Below are positions 1 through 8,715 of a stretch of 64,000 nt of DNA, piece after piece (positions within the stretch are counted from its first letter, which is position 1; every line of letters starts with the position of its first letter). Where the stretch lies: positions 62,001 through 126,000 of the forward strand of contig NZ_BMIN01000012.1 of NCBI RefSeq assembly GCF_014642405.1, written 5' to 3'. The notes beneath the pieces were generated by a model. The model saw only the letters and a list, made by a program, of their open reading frames with translations, was not told where the DNA came from and ran no database searches. Source of the stretch: Pontibacillus salipaludis. GTDB taxonomy: Bacteria > Bacillota > Bacilli > Bacillales > BH030062. Made by a program: the position numbers and the translations under genes.

Positions 1-1
1 G

Positions 2-628
2 TATGTACATCAAGCACTATACCACTATGTAGAAAACGACCTCCAAGACCTACCTAAAGACTTGCTAGACGCGGTATACAAACGAGCGTACCTACGAAAA
101 AACCAAGAACGAATTTCCGTAGAATATGCCTTCGTGGTTACAGATGGTTCATCAGTACTTGCTGTTGATACAATGGGATACAACCTACCTGTTCGTAAAA
201 GTAGACTGATTCCACGCCAAGAACGTCTTGTTTATGACATGATTGATCAGCAAAAGCCAGAATCCTTTAACTTTGCTTGTAATGACGATAAAGAATATCA
301 CATTCTTTCCCCGCATCCGGTTACAATGGTTGGGCTTACTCGGAAAGAACGTCAACTAAAGCAATTGTTAATGATGGCCCTTGATCAATTGCAAACGACA
401 CAGAATTTATCAGAAGTTCGTTACTGGTTAACAGAATGGGACCCAGGTCAATACGGTATCATGCAAAATCTTAGCTTTGACCAGACATGGCAACTCCTTT
501 ATAACGGCTTAAGTGAAGGATGGTCGAAGAATCATGAAGACATTTGCCGTAAGCTTGTTAAAGGACAACCATTCTTTGAGAAGTTATGGGAACTAGAACA
601 GAACCAAGAAGTGAATAAAGGCGTCTAA
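2..628 (+). CDS. yjbA: YjbA family protein (UPF0736/DUF3603), 5' partial
   Basis: The reading frame is open from the first bases of the window, so the N-terminus lies outside and 208 codons remain. The TTG at 62 is internal, not a start. The soluble product has no signal peptide or membrane segment and resembles B. subtilis YjbA, a conserved protein of unknown function that also sits next to a convergent trpS. A strong terminator follows the stop by a few bases. The family call rests on sequence likeness plus gene order; no enzymatic motif is visible. Confidence 0.85.
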   Translation, partial: YVHQALYHYVENDLQDLPKDLLDAVYKRAYLRKNQERISVEYAFVVTDGSSVLAVDTMGYNLPVRKSRLIPRQERLVYDMIDQQKPESFNFACNDDKEYHILSPHPVTMVGLTRKERQLKQLLMMALDQLQTTQNLSEVRYWLTEWDPGQYGIMQNLSFDQTWQLLYNGLSEGWSKNHEDICRKLVKGQPFFEKLWELEQNQEVNKGV

Positions 629-630
629 TG

Positions 631-669
631 AAAGTATCCGGTCCTATTAGTAGGAACGGATACTTTTTT
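631..669 (+). terminator. Intrinsic terminator of yjbA
   Basis: Hairpin with arms AAAGTATCCG and CGGATACTTT, extended inward by TCCT/AGGA, ending in a T-run directly after the yjbA stop. Confidence 0.9.
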
Positions 670-693
670 GTGTGGAGGGGATTTAACTGAGCT

Positions 694-815
694 GACGGCT
701 AGAAAGAGGTTGCAGATGGCCAGAAAGGGTGGTGGCACGTCCAGAAAGAGAAGCCGCACGGCCAGAAAGCCACACCGCACGTCCAGAAAGAGCCGCCGCA
801 CGTCCAGAAAGCATG
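694..815. repeat. Array of 21 bp degenerate repeats (array 1)
   Basis: Six head-to-tail units starting every 21 bases (694, 715, 736, 757, 778, 799). The conserved core is CGTCCAGAAAG or GGCCAGAAAG; the remaining 10 bases vary. The array lies between the convergent terminators of yjbA and trpS. The three-frame-compatible period makes spurious ORFs with ARPE heptads. Function unknown. Confidence 0.85.
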
Positions 816-817
816 CA

Positions 818-850
818 TAAAAATAGAGGGCTCATCAAAATGAGCCCTCT
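818..850 (-). terminator. Intrinsic terminator of trpS
   Basis: Stem GAGGGCTCA/TGAGCCCTC with a 6 base loop. Read on the minus strand it is followed by a T-rich tract, just past the trpS stop. Confidence 0.85.
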
Positions 851-856
851 CCCATC

Positions 857-1864
<1,008 letters not shown>

Positions 1865-1891
1865 TCACCTCATCTAATTTTTTCTGACAAT

Positions 1892-2140
1892 AAAAAAAGG
1901 TCCATTCGTCTACGTCTAATCACGTAGGGACGAATGAACCGTGGTGCCACCCTAATGATCTTAAAGATATTCTTTAAGACCTCTTAAACCTGTTATCGCC
2001 AAGGCTACGGTGTTTCATACTAGTGTTCTGAAACACAGCTCGAAAGTCCACTTCCAATTCAACGTGCTGCCTGCTCTCACCGTTACAGACTCTCTGTATG
2101 CAGAGGGAGAATTGTACTCTCTTTCTCATCGCTTCATATA
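1892..2140 (-). promoter_or_regulatory. T-box leader (tryptophan) of trpS
   Basis: The minus strand carries the T-box sequence AGGGTGGCACCACGG at 1953-1939, followed by a terminator (arms GGTTCATTCGTC and complement) ending in a T-run near 1892-1898. Upstream is a stem I with GAATTGGAAGTGGAC, in which TGG is the likely specifier codon. Uncharged tRNA should favour the antiterminator. Confidence 0.93.
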
Positions 2141-2152
2141 CATTGTGTAAGA

Positions 2153-2181
2153 ATTATAGTTAAAAATCGTACGAAATGCAA
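2153..2181 (-). promoter_or_regulatory. Sigma-A promoter of trpS
   Basis: On the minus strand TTGCAT is followed by a 17 base spacer and a perfect TATAAT, just upstream of the T-box stem I. Confidence 0.8.
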
Positions 2182-2187
2182 GTTTCT

Positions 2188-2532
2188 TTATGAAATTTGA
2201 TAATAAACAGCTAAAGAAATAGCCATTGCAAAACCTAATAGGGCTCCTTGAAATAGGAAGGAACGAATAAAGATGGCAGATGTAAACGATGGTGTTGAAG
2301 CGTTGTCTGTAGAATGATTCTCTTCCTTATTTCTTCTAAAGATACCATCTAATAATCGACCGCGAACCACAATAAGGATCGTGGCTATTACGATGTAAAT
2401 AAAAGAAAGGTAGAACAAGACATTAATGTAATAAAAAAGGTTTGGTATAGGGGAAAGAAATAGCCATAGAAAAAAGCTGAGTGAGACGTTAAGAGCTAAG
2501 AATAACCATTTGTTTCTTAAAAATGAAAGCAT
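2188..2532 (-). CDS. DUF3899-like small membrane protein
   Basis: Integral membrane protein of 114 residues with apparent hydrophobic segments near residues 8-25, 35-56 and 92-112, separated by a basic and polar cytoplasmic-looking stretch. It resembles the DUF3899 family of Bacillaceae, whose function is unknown. Earlier ATGs exist at 2550 and 2541; the ATG at 2532 is preferred because AAGAGG is then nine bases upstream. It lies directly behind the trpS promoter and shows no terminator of its own, so read-through towards the trpS leader is possible. Confidence 0.65.
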   Translation of the reverse strand: MLSFLRNKWLFLALNVSLSFFLWLFLSPIPNLFYYINVLFYLSFIYIVIATILIVVRGRLLDGIFRRNKEENHSTDNASTPSFTSAIFIRSFLFQGALLGFAMAISLAVYYQIS

Positions 2533-2666
2533 ATCGTTCATCCTCTTCATAAGTTAATCATAGTATAGCAGAAAGAAAAAGAGTGGTGAATCTGAAAAAA
2601 ATAGGTTTCATGGATTAAAAAAATGGGAAAATTTTCTTTGTTGTTAGCGAAATGGAGGGAAGTTCC

Positions 2667-2759
2667 ATGACAAAAAAGGAAAAATTTAAAAAAGGCTCCC
2701 AAAAGATGCGAGATCTCTTTTATAATAGGGATAACTACACATTTAGGAGTCGATGTTGA
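2667..2759 (+). CDS. 30-residue basic small protein, coupled to the next gene
   Basis: Short ORF starting at an ATG seven bases behind a good GGAGGG ribosome site. The product is strongly basic (MTKKEKFKKGS at the start, TFRSRC at the end), without signal or membrane segment. Its TGA overlaps the best start of the downstream glycosidase-like gene as TGATG, the usual arrangement for translational coupling. I do not recognise the peptide. It may be a real microprotein or a leader ORF whose translation delivers ribosomes to the next gene. The TATAAT inside it could be a second promoter. Confidence 0.5.
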   Translation: MTKKEKFKKGSQKMRDLFYNRDNYTFRSRC

Positions 2760-3973
2760 TGGAGAACAAACAACTTAAGATTTTATTCCTCATTGGTATT
2801 CTCCTGCTCAGTTTCATTCCAACTGCCAAGGCGCATGCTGAAGGCGAAGAGGAAAGCGGACAACAAGCTAAGTTCCATACCGAGCGAGAAATGACCATGA
2901 AGACACTAGAATTACCAGAAAGATTGCCACGTTTTGTATATGATTCAGGTTTAGATTTTACATACCCAGATGCTGTTCGCGGCATATATGTAACGGGACC
3001 AAGTGCTGGAGGAGCTCGTTTTGATAATCTAGTTAACCTAATTCAAACGACGGACTTAAACAGTATGGTTATTGATATTAAGGAGGATGCTGGTATTATT
3101 ACGTATCAGCCAGAAGAAGGATCTCCTTATGAAGATGTAGGGACGAATTACATTGATGATCCCCGTAAACTCTTAGAAACATTAGAAGAAGAAGAGATTT
3201 ACCCAATTGCACGTATTGTGGTTTTCAAAGATTCAAAGCTAGCTAAGAAGCGACCTGATTTATCCTTTACAGAAAATGGTCAGGTGTGGAAGAACGGAAA
3301 AGGGGAATCTTTCGTAAATCCATTTATGAAAGAAGTATGGGATTATAATGTTGAGCTTGCGAAGAAAGCAGCAGAGATGGGCTTTCAGGAAATCCAGTTT
3401 GACTATGTACGATTCCCTGAAGGATTTGAACGTAGAGATGACATTCTCTCCTATAATGAAGGAGACTATGCTGACATTGAAGGAGACAATGTTCAAAAGC
3501 GTGTAACAGCTGTTACTGACTTTGTTGAATATGCGCGTGAAGAATTGAGTGGTTATGATGTTGACGTATCCGTCGATATCTTCGGTTATTCTGCTACCAT
3601 TAAAGAAGCTCCTGGAATTGGTCAGAACTTCTCTAAGATCGCATCGAATGTTGACGTGATCTCATCTATGATTTATCCGTCACACTGGACATCTTATTTC
3701 GGAATTTCCTTCCCGGACAAAGAACCGTATAAGTTGGTATCAGAGTATGCGAAAGTAGAAAATGAAGTATTAGGAAAACTTGAAGACCCGCCAACTTCAC
3801 GCCCTTGGATTCAAGACTTTGAAGCACCATGGTTGTATAGTGGTCCTACGAAGCAATATGGAAAAGCGGAAGTGGAAGCACAAATCAGAGCATTAAATGA
3901 AAATGGCATTAATGAGTTCCTTCTATGGAACGCAGGTAATTCCTATACAGAAAATGTAGACTATACGCCATAA
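2759..3973 (+). CDS. Secreted DUF4015-type putative glycoside hydrolase
   Basis: About 404 residues, with an N-terminal Sec signal peptide (basic start, hydrophobic core, likely cleavage after AHA near residue 26). The mature part resembles the DUF4015 putative glycosyl hydrolase domain, predicted as a TIM barrel, with conserved patches MVIDIKED, PIARIVVFKD, IQFDYVRFPE and VSVDIFGY; the acidic residues in these are the likely catalytic or structural positions. The ATG at 2759 is chosen over 2753 because AGGAG is then nine bases upstream and the start overlaps the preceding TGA. It probably acts on cell-wall or extracellular polysaccharide; the substrate is unknown. Confidence 0.8.
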   Translation: MENKQLKILFLIGILLLSFIPTAKAHAEGEEESGQQAKFHTEREMTMKTLELPERLPRFVYDSGLDFTYPDAVRGIYVTGPSAGGARFDNLVNLIQTTDLNSMVIDIKEDAGIITYQPEEGSPYEDVGTNYIDDPRKLLETLEEEEIYPIARIVVFKDSKLAKKRPDLSFTENGQVWKNGKGESFVNPFMKEVWDYNVELAKKAAEMGFQEIQFDYVRFPEGFERRDDILSYNEGDYADIEGDNVQKRVTAVTDFVEYAREELSGYDVDVSVDIFGYSATIKEAPGIGQNFSKIASNVDVISSMIYPSHWTSYFGISFPDKEPYKLVSEYAKVENEVLGKLEDPPTSRPWIQDFEAPWLYSGPTKQYGKAEVEAQIRALNENGINEFLLWNAGNSYTENVDYTP

Positions 3974-3980
3974 AAAGCTA

Positions 3981-4014
3981 AAGCGACCCAACTCATAGTT
4001 GGGTCGCTTTTTCT
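3981..4014 (+). terminator. Intrinsic terminator
   Basis: Perfect stem AGCGACCCAACT/AGTTGGGTCGCT with a 3 base loop and T-run, behind the DUF4015 gene. Confidence 0.92.
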
Positions 4015-4143
4015 GTTCCATATAAGTCCAGCGTACATGCAGAACTGGGTGTTTGTTCTGAGAAATTATTCGCTGTGGAAAGTGAGGACACCCCTATTAC
4101 TCCATAAATGCAACGGCCCCCACACAAAAAGATCTGCTGAAGC

Positions 4144-4173
4144 TTCGAGTTTTTAACGAACCTAATCTATACT
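4144..4173 (+). promoter_or_regulatory. Possible sigma-A promoter
   Basis: TTCGAG, an 18 base spacer and TATACT lie ahead of the candidate small ORF at 4222. Before it, 4021-4143 shows nothing recognisable. Confidence 0.35.
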
Positions 4174-4221
4174 TGAACAGTCGCATAGAAACAAACGATG
4201 TGAAGAGAAGGTGATCGTAAA

Positions 4222-4362
4222 ATGCTCATTTCGCATAATTTTTTGCGAATTTCGAAAGCGCAATTTTCTACAAATTACGACATTGGTAGCGCTTACATTA
4301 ATTCGCGAGGTGATGAAAGGATCAAAAAATCTATTGAAACTATCAGAAAAATGTGTGTATAA
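4222..4362 (+). CDS. Candidate 46-residue small protein upstream of the Lrp gene
   Basis: ATG six to seven bases behind an AGAAGGTGAT ribosome site opens 46 codons ending at TAA 4360-4362. The product is basic with no membrane segment, and I recognise no family. The ORF contains a cre-like 14-mer and its 3' end overlaps the promoter of the next gene. Coding status is uncertain, because the good ribosome site is the main support. Confidence 0.35.
   Translation: MLISHNFLRISKAQFSTNYDIGSAYINSRGDERIKKSIETIRKMCV
4284..4297. promoter_or_regulatory. cre-like site (CcpA operator candidate)
   Basis: TGGTAGCGCTTACA matches the cre pattern TGWNANCGNTNNCA at every fixed position except W. It sits 37 bases before the -35 of the Lrp-gene promoter and 110 bases behind the possible promoter at 4144. 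Confidence 0.45.
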
Positions 4363-4363
4363 T
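4334..4363 (+). promoter_or_regulatory. Sigma-A promoter of the Lrp-family gene
   Basis: TTGAAA, an 18 base spacer and a perfect TATAAT. Confidence 0.75.
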
Positions 4364-4374
4364 GAAAACAGTCA

Positions 4375-4409
4375 AAATTGTTAACAAATCGTAAACAAAT
4401 TGTTAACTT
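4375..4409. promoter_or_regulatory. Duplicated AAATTGTTAAC motif, possible autoregulatory operator
   Basis: Two copies of AATTGTTAAC begin 22 bases apart, about two helical turns, in the untranslated leader just downstream of the predicted start of transcription. The phasing suits a multimeric Lrp-type repressor; binding is inferred. Confidence 0.4.
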
Positions 4410-4438
4410 CTTACGTAAATCGCAGGGGAATGATCGGA

Positions 4439-4906
4439 TTGCTCAAACTAGACCAAACAGATTTGCGAATTTTGCAATCATTGCAAGCAGACGGCCGCAG
4501 ACCATACACAGAGATTGCTAAACAATACGGTATTAGTGAAGGGAAGGTTCGCTTTCGCATTAACCGTATGATGGAAAGTGGAGTGTTTGAATTTGTGATC
4601 CACACGAATCCAAGTAAAATTGGTCTTCATGTACAAGCAATCATCGGGATTGTGACAAAGGTTGGTTACAGGGACAAAGTTGCAATGGAATTAGCAGATT
4701 GTAAAGAGGTGCGATTCGTCGGCGCCTTCGCTGGAAAGTACGAAATTATGATTCAAGCCTATTTTCCTAGTAATGAAAGGTTAATAGAGTTCACAGATTT
4801 GTACTTATCAAAGGTGGATGGAATTGAAGCCACAGACGTGTTTCTTGAACTAAAAGACTATAAGGATTCGTTCTCTTACATAGACCTGGCAGACGAACAC
4901 TTTTAA
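4439..4906 (+). CDS. Lrp/AsnC family transcriptional regulator
   Basis: About 155 residues, the typical length of the family. An N-terminal winged helix-turn-helix (LDQTDLRILQSLQADGRRPY, then YTEIAKQYGISEGKVRFRI) is followed by an effector-binding RAM/ACT-like domain from about residue 60. The TTG start at 4439 puts the usual LDxxDxxIL opening at the N-terminus and leaves ten bases to AGGGG; the ATG at 4430 lies almost on top of that ribosome site. The gene stands immediately upstream of the opp operon in the same direction, so it may respond to amino acids or peptides and influence peptide uptake, although that link rests on position only. Confidence 0.85.
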   Translation: MLKLDQTDLRILQSLQADGRRPYTEIAKQYGISEGKVRFRINRMMESGVFEFVIHTNPSKIGLHVQAIIGIVTKVGYRDKVAMELADCKEVRFVGAFAGKYEIMIQAYFPSNERLIEFTDLYLSKVDGIEATDVFLELKDYKDSFSYIDLADEHF

Positions 4907-4917
4907 TTTTCTTGCAA

Positions 4918-4945
4918 TTCAAATTGTCAGAAGATTTACTATTAT
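4918..4945 (+). promoter_or_regulatory. Possible sigma-A promoter of the opp operon
   Basis: TTCAAA, a 16 base spacer and TATTAT between the Lrp gene and oppA. The following leader (about 4950-5068) holds a small inverted repeat GGATCCG/CGGATCT at 5003-5021. Confidence 0.4.
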
Positions 4946-5068
4946 CGGGTGATTGTGAATGTGAGAAAACGTAGAAATTTAAGGAGGTGGTTCTTCAACT
5001 GCGGATCCGACCTAGCGGATCTAAAAATCTGGAATGAAATTTAAAACGCAATAGGGGGAGAAAACATT

Positions 5069-6739
5069 ATGAAGAAAAAGCTATTATTGTTTAGTATCTT
5101 GCTTGTCTTCTCAGTAATCCTTGCTGCATGTGGCGGCGATGATGACAGCGGTGAAGAAGGTACAAGCGACAACTCCGGAGATAACGGTGAATCAACAAGT
5201 GATAACGGTGGCGAAAGCTCCGCAGAACAAGTGTTTAAAGCAAACATCGCGAGTGAGCCATTCTCACTTAACCCAAGTTTAGCAAATGATGCAACTTCTT
5301 CAGCTGTCCTACTTCAAACATTTGAAGGTTTAACTCGTATCGGACCTGAAGGTGAACCACAAGAAGCAATGGCTTCTGAAATCGAAACTTCTGATGACCT
5401 TAAAAAATACACATTCACAATTCGTGAAGATGCGAAATGGTCAAACGGGGACCCTGTAACAGCACAAGACTTCGAATATGCTTGGAAATGGGCTCTTGAT
5501 CCAAATAATAACTCTCAATATGCATACCAGCTTTACTATGTTAAAAACGCTGAAGCAGCGAACACTGGTGAAGGTAATCTAGAAGATGTTGGAGTTACTG
5601 CAGTTGACGAACAAACTCTAGAGGTTGAGCTTGAAAACCCAACTCCATACTTCCTAGAGCTAACAGCTTTCTATACTTACTTCCCGGTAAACAGCAAAAT
5701 TGCTAAAGAAAATGAAGAATGGTACGCAGATGCTGGTGAGAACTACGTATCAAACGGACCTTTCAAAATGACTGAGTGGAGTCATAATGACTCAATCACA
5801 CTTGAACCAAACGAAGAGTATTGGGACAAGGATGCAGTTAAGTTAGATCGTATTGAATTTGCAATGATTAACGACTTCAACACAGAGCTAAACAGCTTTA
5901 AACAAGGTGAGTTTGACTGGGCTGGTTCTCCATTTGGTTCTCTACCAACAGAGGCAATCCCTTCTCTTAAAGAAGATGGAAGCCTAAACGTTGAACCAAT
6001 TGCTGGTACTTATTGGTATAAGTTCCACACTGAAAAAGAACCATTTAACAATGTAAACATCCGTAAAGCATTCGCTTATGCGATTGACCGTCAAGGTATC
6101 GTAGAGAACATCACGAAAGCAGGTCAGGTTCCAGCAATGGCAGCTGTACCTCCAACAATGTTCTCTGATAACGAAGAAGGTTACTTCGATGCTGTTAACA
6201 TTGAAAAAGCTAAAGAACACCTTCAAAAAGGTATTGAAGAGCTTGGTTACGACAGCGTAGAAGACATGCCTGCAGTAACACTTTCTTACAACACAAGTGA
6301 ATCTCACGCTAAAATTGCACAAGCAATTCAAGACATGTGGAAAGAGAACTTAGGTGTTGAGGTTGAACTTAGCAACGCTGAGTGGGCAGTTTACATCGAC
6401 CAACTTCACCAAGGTGACTACCAGATCGGCCGTATGGGTTGGTTAGGTGACTTTAACGATCCAATCAACTTCCTTGAGCTTTACAAAGAAAAAGGCGGTA
6501 ACAACGATACGCGCTGGCACAGTGAAGAATTCGCTTCTCTTCTAGAAGAGTCTCAAACAGAAACGGATTCTGAGAAACGTACTGAAATGCTTAAAGAAGC
6601 TGAAGGCATCCTAATGGATGAAATGCCAATTGCACCGATTTACTTCTACACAAACGCATGGGTTCAAGACGAGAACCTTAAAGATGTAGTTATGTCTGGT
6701 CTTGGTGATGTTCAGCTGAAATGGGCTCACTTCGAGTAA
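5069..6739 (+). CDS. oppA: Oligopeptide ABC transporter, substrate-binding lipoprotein OppA
   Basis: Extracellular receptor that captures oligopeptides and delivers them to OppBC. The 556-residue protein begins with a lipoprotein signal (lipobox LAAC near residue 20) and a Gly/Asp/Ser-rich linker, followed by an SBP_bac_5 fold with motifs such as FTIREDAKWSNGDPVTAQDF and AFAYAIDR. AGGGGGAG lies 12 bases before the ATG. It is the first gene of oppABCDF. A hairpin behind it probably stabilises the mRNA or partly terminates, giving more receptor than permease. In relatives this importer also takes up signalling peptides, which matters given the RRNPP regulator at the right edge. Confidence 0.95.
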   Translation: MKKKLLLFSILLVFSVILAACGGDDDSGEEGTSDNSGDNGESTSDNGGESSAEQVFKANIASEPFSLNPSLANDATSSAVLLQTFEGLTRIGPEGEPQEAMASEIETSDDLKKYTFTIREDAKWSNGDPVTAQDFEYAWKWALDPNNNSQYAYQLYYVKNAEAANTGEGNLEDVGVTAVDEQTLEVELENPTPYFLELTAFYTYFPVNSKIAKENEEWYADAGENYVSNGPFKMTEWSHNDSITLEPNEEYWDKDAVKLDRIEFAMINDFNTELNSFKQGEFDWAGSPFGSLPTEAIPSLKEDGSLNVEPIAGTYWYKFHTEKEPFNNVNIRKAFAYAIDRQGIVENITKAGQVPAMAAVPPTMFSDNEEGYFDAVNIEKAKEHLQKGIEELGYDSVEDMPAVTLSYNTSESHAKIAQAIQDMWKENLGVEVELSNAEWAVYIDQLHQGDYQIGRMGWLGDFNDPINFLELYKEKGGNNDTRWHSEEFASLLEESQTETDSEKRTEMLKEAEGILMDEMPIAPIYFYTNAWVQDENLKDVVMSGLGDVQLKWAHFE

Positions 6740-6756
6740 TTTTTTTGAAAGATTTG

Positions 6757-6790
6757 TAAGGTATATGAGGGTTCTCCCTCATATACCTTC
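6757..6790 (+). terminator. Intercistronic hairpin between oppA and oppB
   Basis: Stem AAGGTATATGAGGG/CCCTCATATACCTT with a 4 base loop and only a short T/C tail. It is likely a partial terminator or a 3' stabiliser of oppA mRNA. Confidence 0.7.
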
Positions 6791-6836
6791 TCTTCTTATA
6801 AGAGGTTTTATGTAATATTTTGGAGGTGTATCCAAC

Positions 6837-7769
6837 GTGTTAAAGTATATCGGCAAGCGGCTCCTTTACATGGTGCTTACGCTATGGGTAATTGTTACCG
6901 TAACATTCTTCCTTATGAGGGCAGCCCCTGGTTCACCATTTTCAGGTGAGAAGGAATTACCGCCAGCCATTCAAGCAAACTTAGAGGCATACTACGGGCT
7001 GGATAAATCATTATTTATGCAGTATGTCGATTATCTTATTTCCGTTGTTAAATGGGACTTCGGTCCATCTTTGAAGTATAAAGGACAGTCCGTAAATGAT
7101 TTAATTAGTGAAGGCTTCCCAGTATCATTTGCACTGGGTATGGAAGCCATTTTCTTAGCTCTAGCTTTAGGTGTTCTATTAGGTGCTGTTGCAGCATTAC
7201 GACATAACAAATGGCAAGACTATACAGCAATGATTATTGCGGTATTAGGAATCTCTGTACCAAGCTTTATTATGGCTTCAGGCCTACAATATGTTTTAGC
7301 GATTAAGTGGAGTGTATTACCGGTTGCTCGTTGGGAGTCTTTCGCCCACACGATCCTACCTGCTCTTGCACTTGCATCCACTCCAATGGCATTTATCGCT
7401 CGGTTAACCCGATCAAGTATGTTAGAAGTAATAGGTAACGACTACATTAAGACTGCAAAATCGAAAGGATTAAATTCGACTGAAATTACAGTGCGACACA
7501 CGATTCGAAACGCTATGATGCCTGTTGTGTCCTACATGGGGCCATTAATCTCCGCGATCTTAACAGGAAGTTTCGTAATTGAGAAGATCTTCGGTATTCC
7601 GGGACTTGGAATGCACTTTGTAACTAGTATTACAAACCGTGACTACTCCGTTATTATGGGAGTTACTGTATTCTTTAGTGTGCTTTTACTAGTATCCATC
7701 CTTCTTGTCGATATTGCATACAGCTTAATTGATCCGCGCATCAAGTTAGCGGATAAGAAGGGAGAGTAA
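6837..7769 (+). CDS. oppB: Oligopeptide ABC transporter permease OppB
   Basis: Inner permease subunit of 310 residues with about six membrane helices, starting with the standard [11 protein letters not shown] opening. The cytoplasmic EAA-type loop ([14 protein letters not shown]) contacts the ATPases. The GTG start is eight bases after TGGAGGTG. It is four bases ahead of oppC, so the two are translated together. Confidence 0.95.
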   Translation: MLKYIGKRLLYMVLTLWVIVTVTFFLMRAAPGSPFSGEKELPPAIQANLEAYYGLDKSLFMQYVDYLISVVKWDFGPSLKYKGQSVNDLISEGFPVSFALGMEAIFLALALGVLLGAVAALRHNKWQDYTAMIIAVLGISVPSFIMASGLQYVLAIKWSVLPVARWESFAHTILPALALASTPMAFIARLTRSSMLEVIGNDYIKTAKSKGLNSTEITVRHTIRNAMMPVVSYMGPLISAILTGSFVIEKIFGIPGLGMHFVTSITNRDYSVIMGVTVFFSVLLLVSILLVDIAYSLIDPRIKLADKKGE

Positions 7770-7772
7770 TCG

Positions 7773-8696
7773 ATGCAACAACAAAAGATACCAAAGGAAC
7801 TCTTTGAGCAAGTTGGTGGAAATACTACTGATTCTGAAAAGATATCGCGCCCAAGTATTTCATTTTGGAAAGACGTTTGGATGCGATTTAAGAAAAATAA
7901 ATTAGCGATGACTGGCGTTGTGCTTCTGGTTATTTTGGCTATTATGTCACTCGTTGGACCACATTTAACTCCATATAATTATTATGAGAATGATTTGATG
8001 AGTGCCAACCAGCCGCCGTCTGGTGAACACTGGTTTGGAACCGATGAACTTGGACGTGATGTGTTCACGCGTATATGGAACGGAGCACAAATCTCCTTAT
8101 TCATTGGTATAGCAGCAGCATTGATTGACTTAGCTATTGGTGTAATCTGGGGTGGACTTAGTGGTTACATCGGTGGACGTACAGATGAGTATATGATGCG
8201 TTTTGCAGATATTCTTTGGGCAATCCCTTACCTACTAATGGTTATCTTACTGATGGTTGTATTTGAGCCAGGTCTTGGTACGATGATTGCAGCTATGACG
8301 ATTACAGGTTGGATTAACATGGCACGTATTGTACGTGGACAAGTTCTCCAATTGAAGAGTCAAGAATATGTAATGGCAGCCCAGACTCTTGGAGCAAACA
8401 CATCCCGAATTATGGCGAAACACTTAATCCCGAACACAATGGGACCAATCTTAATTACCATGACACTAACAGTTCCAAACGCAATCTTTACAGAGGCGTT
8501 CTTGAGCTACCTTGGTCTTGGTGTACCTCAGCCACTAGCAAGTTGGGGAACAATGGCGAGTGATGGTGTAGCAGCGCTTCAATATTATCCATGGCGCTTA
8601 TTCTTCCCAGCCTTGTTTATCAGTTTAACTATTTTTGCATTTAACGTTATTGGAGACGGTTTGCGTGATGCGCTAGATCCGCGACTTCGTAAGTAG
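7773..8696 (+). CDS. oppC: Oligopeptide ABC transporter permease OppC
   Basis: Second permease subunit, 307 residues, with an N-terminal cytoplasmic tail, a first helix near residues 48-68, the HWFGTDELGRDVF signature of the OppC/DppC family and an EAA loop (VMAAQTLGANTSRI). It pairs with OppB to form the channel. Confidence 0.95.
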   Translation: MQQQKIPKELFEQVGGNTTDSEKISRPSISFWKDVWMRFKKNKLAMTGVVLLVILAIMSLVGPHLTPYNYYENDLMSANQPPSGEHWFGTDELGRDVFTRIWNGAQISLFIGIAAALIDLAIGVIWGGLSGYIGGRTDEYMMRFADILWAIPYLLMVILLMVVFEPGLGTMIAAMTITGWINMARIVRGQVLQLKSQEYVMAAQTLGANTSRIMAKHLIPNTMGPILITMTLTVPNAIFTEAFLSYLGLGVPQPLASWGTMASDGVAALQYYPWRLFFPALFISLTIFAFNVIGDGLRDALDPRLRK

Positions 8697-8715
8697 AAGG
8701 AGTGAAAAATAATCA

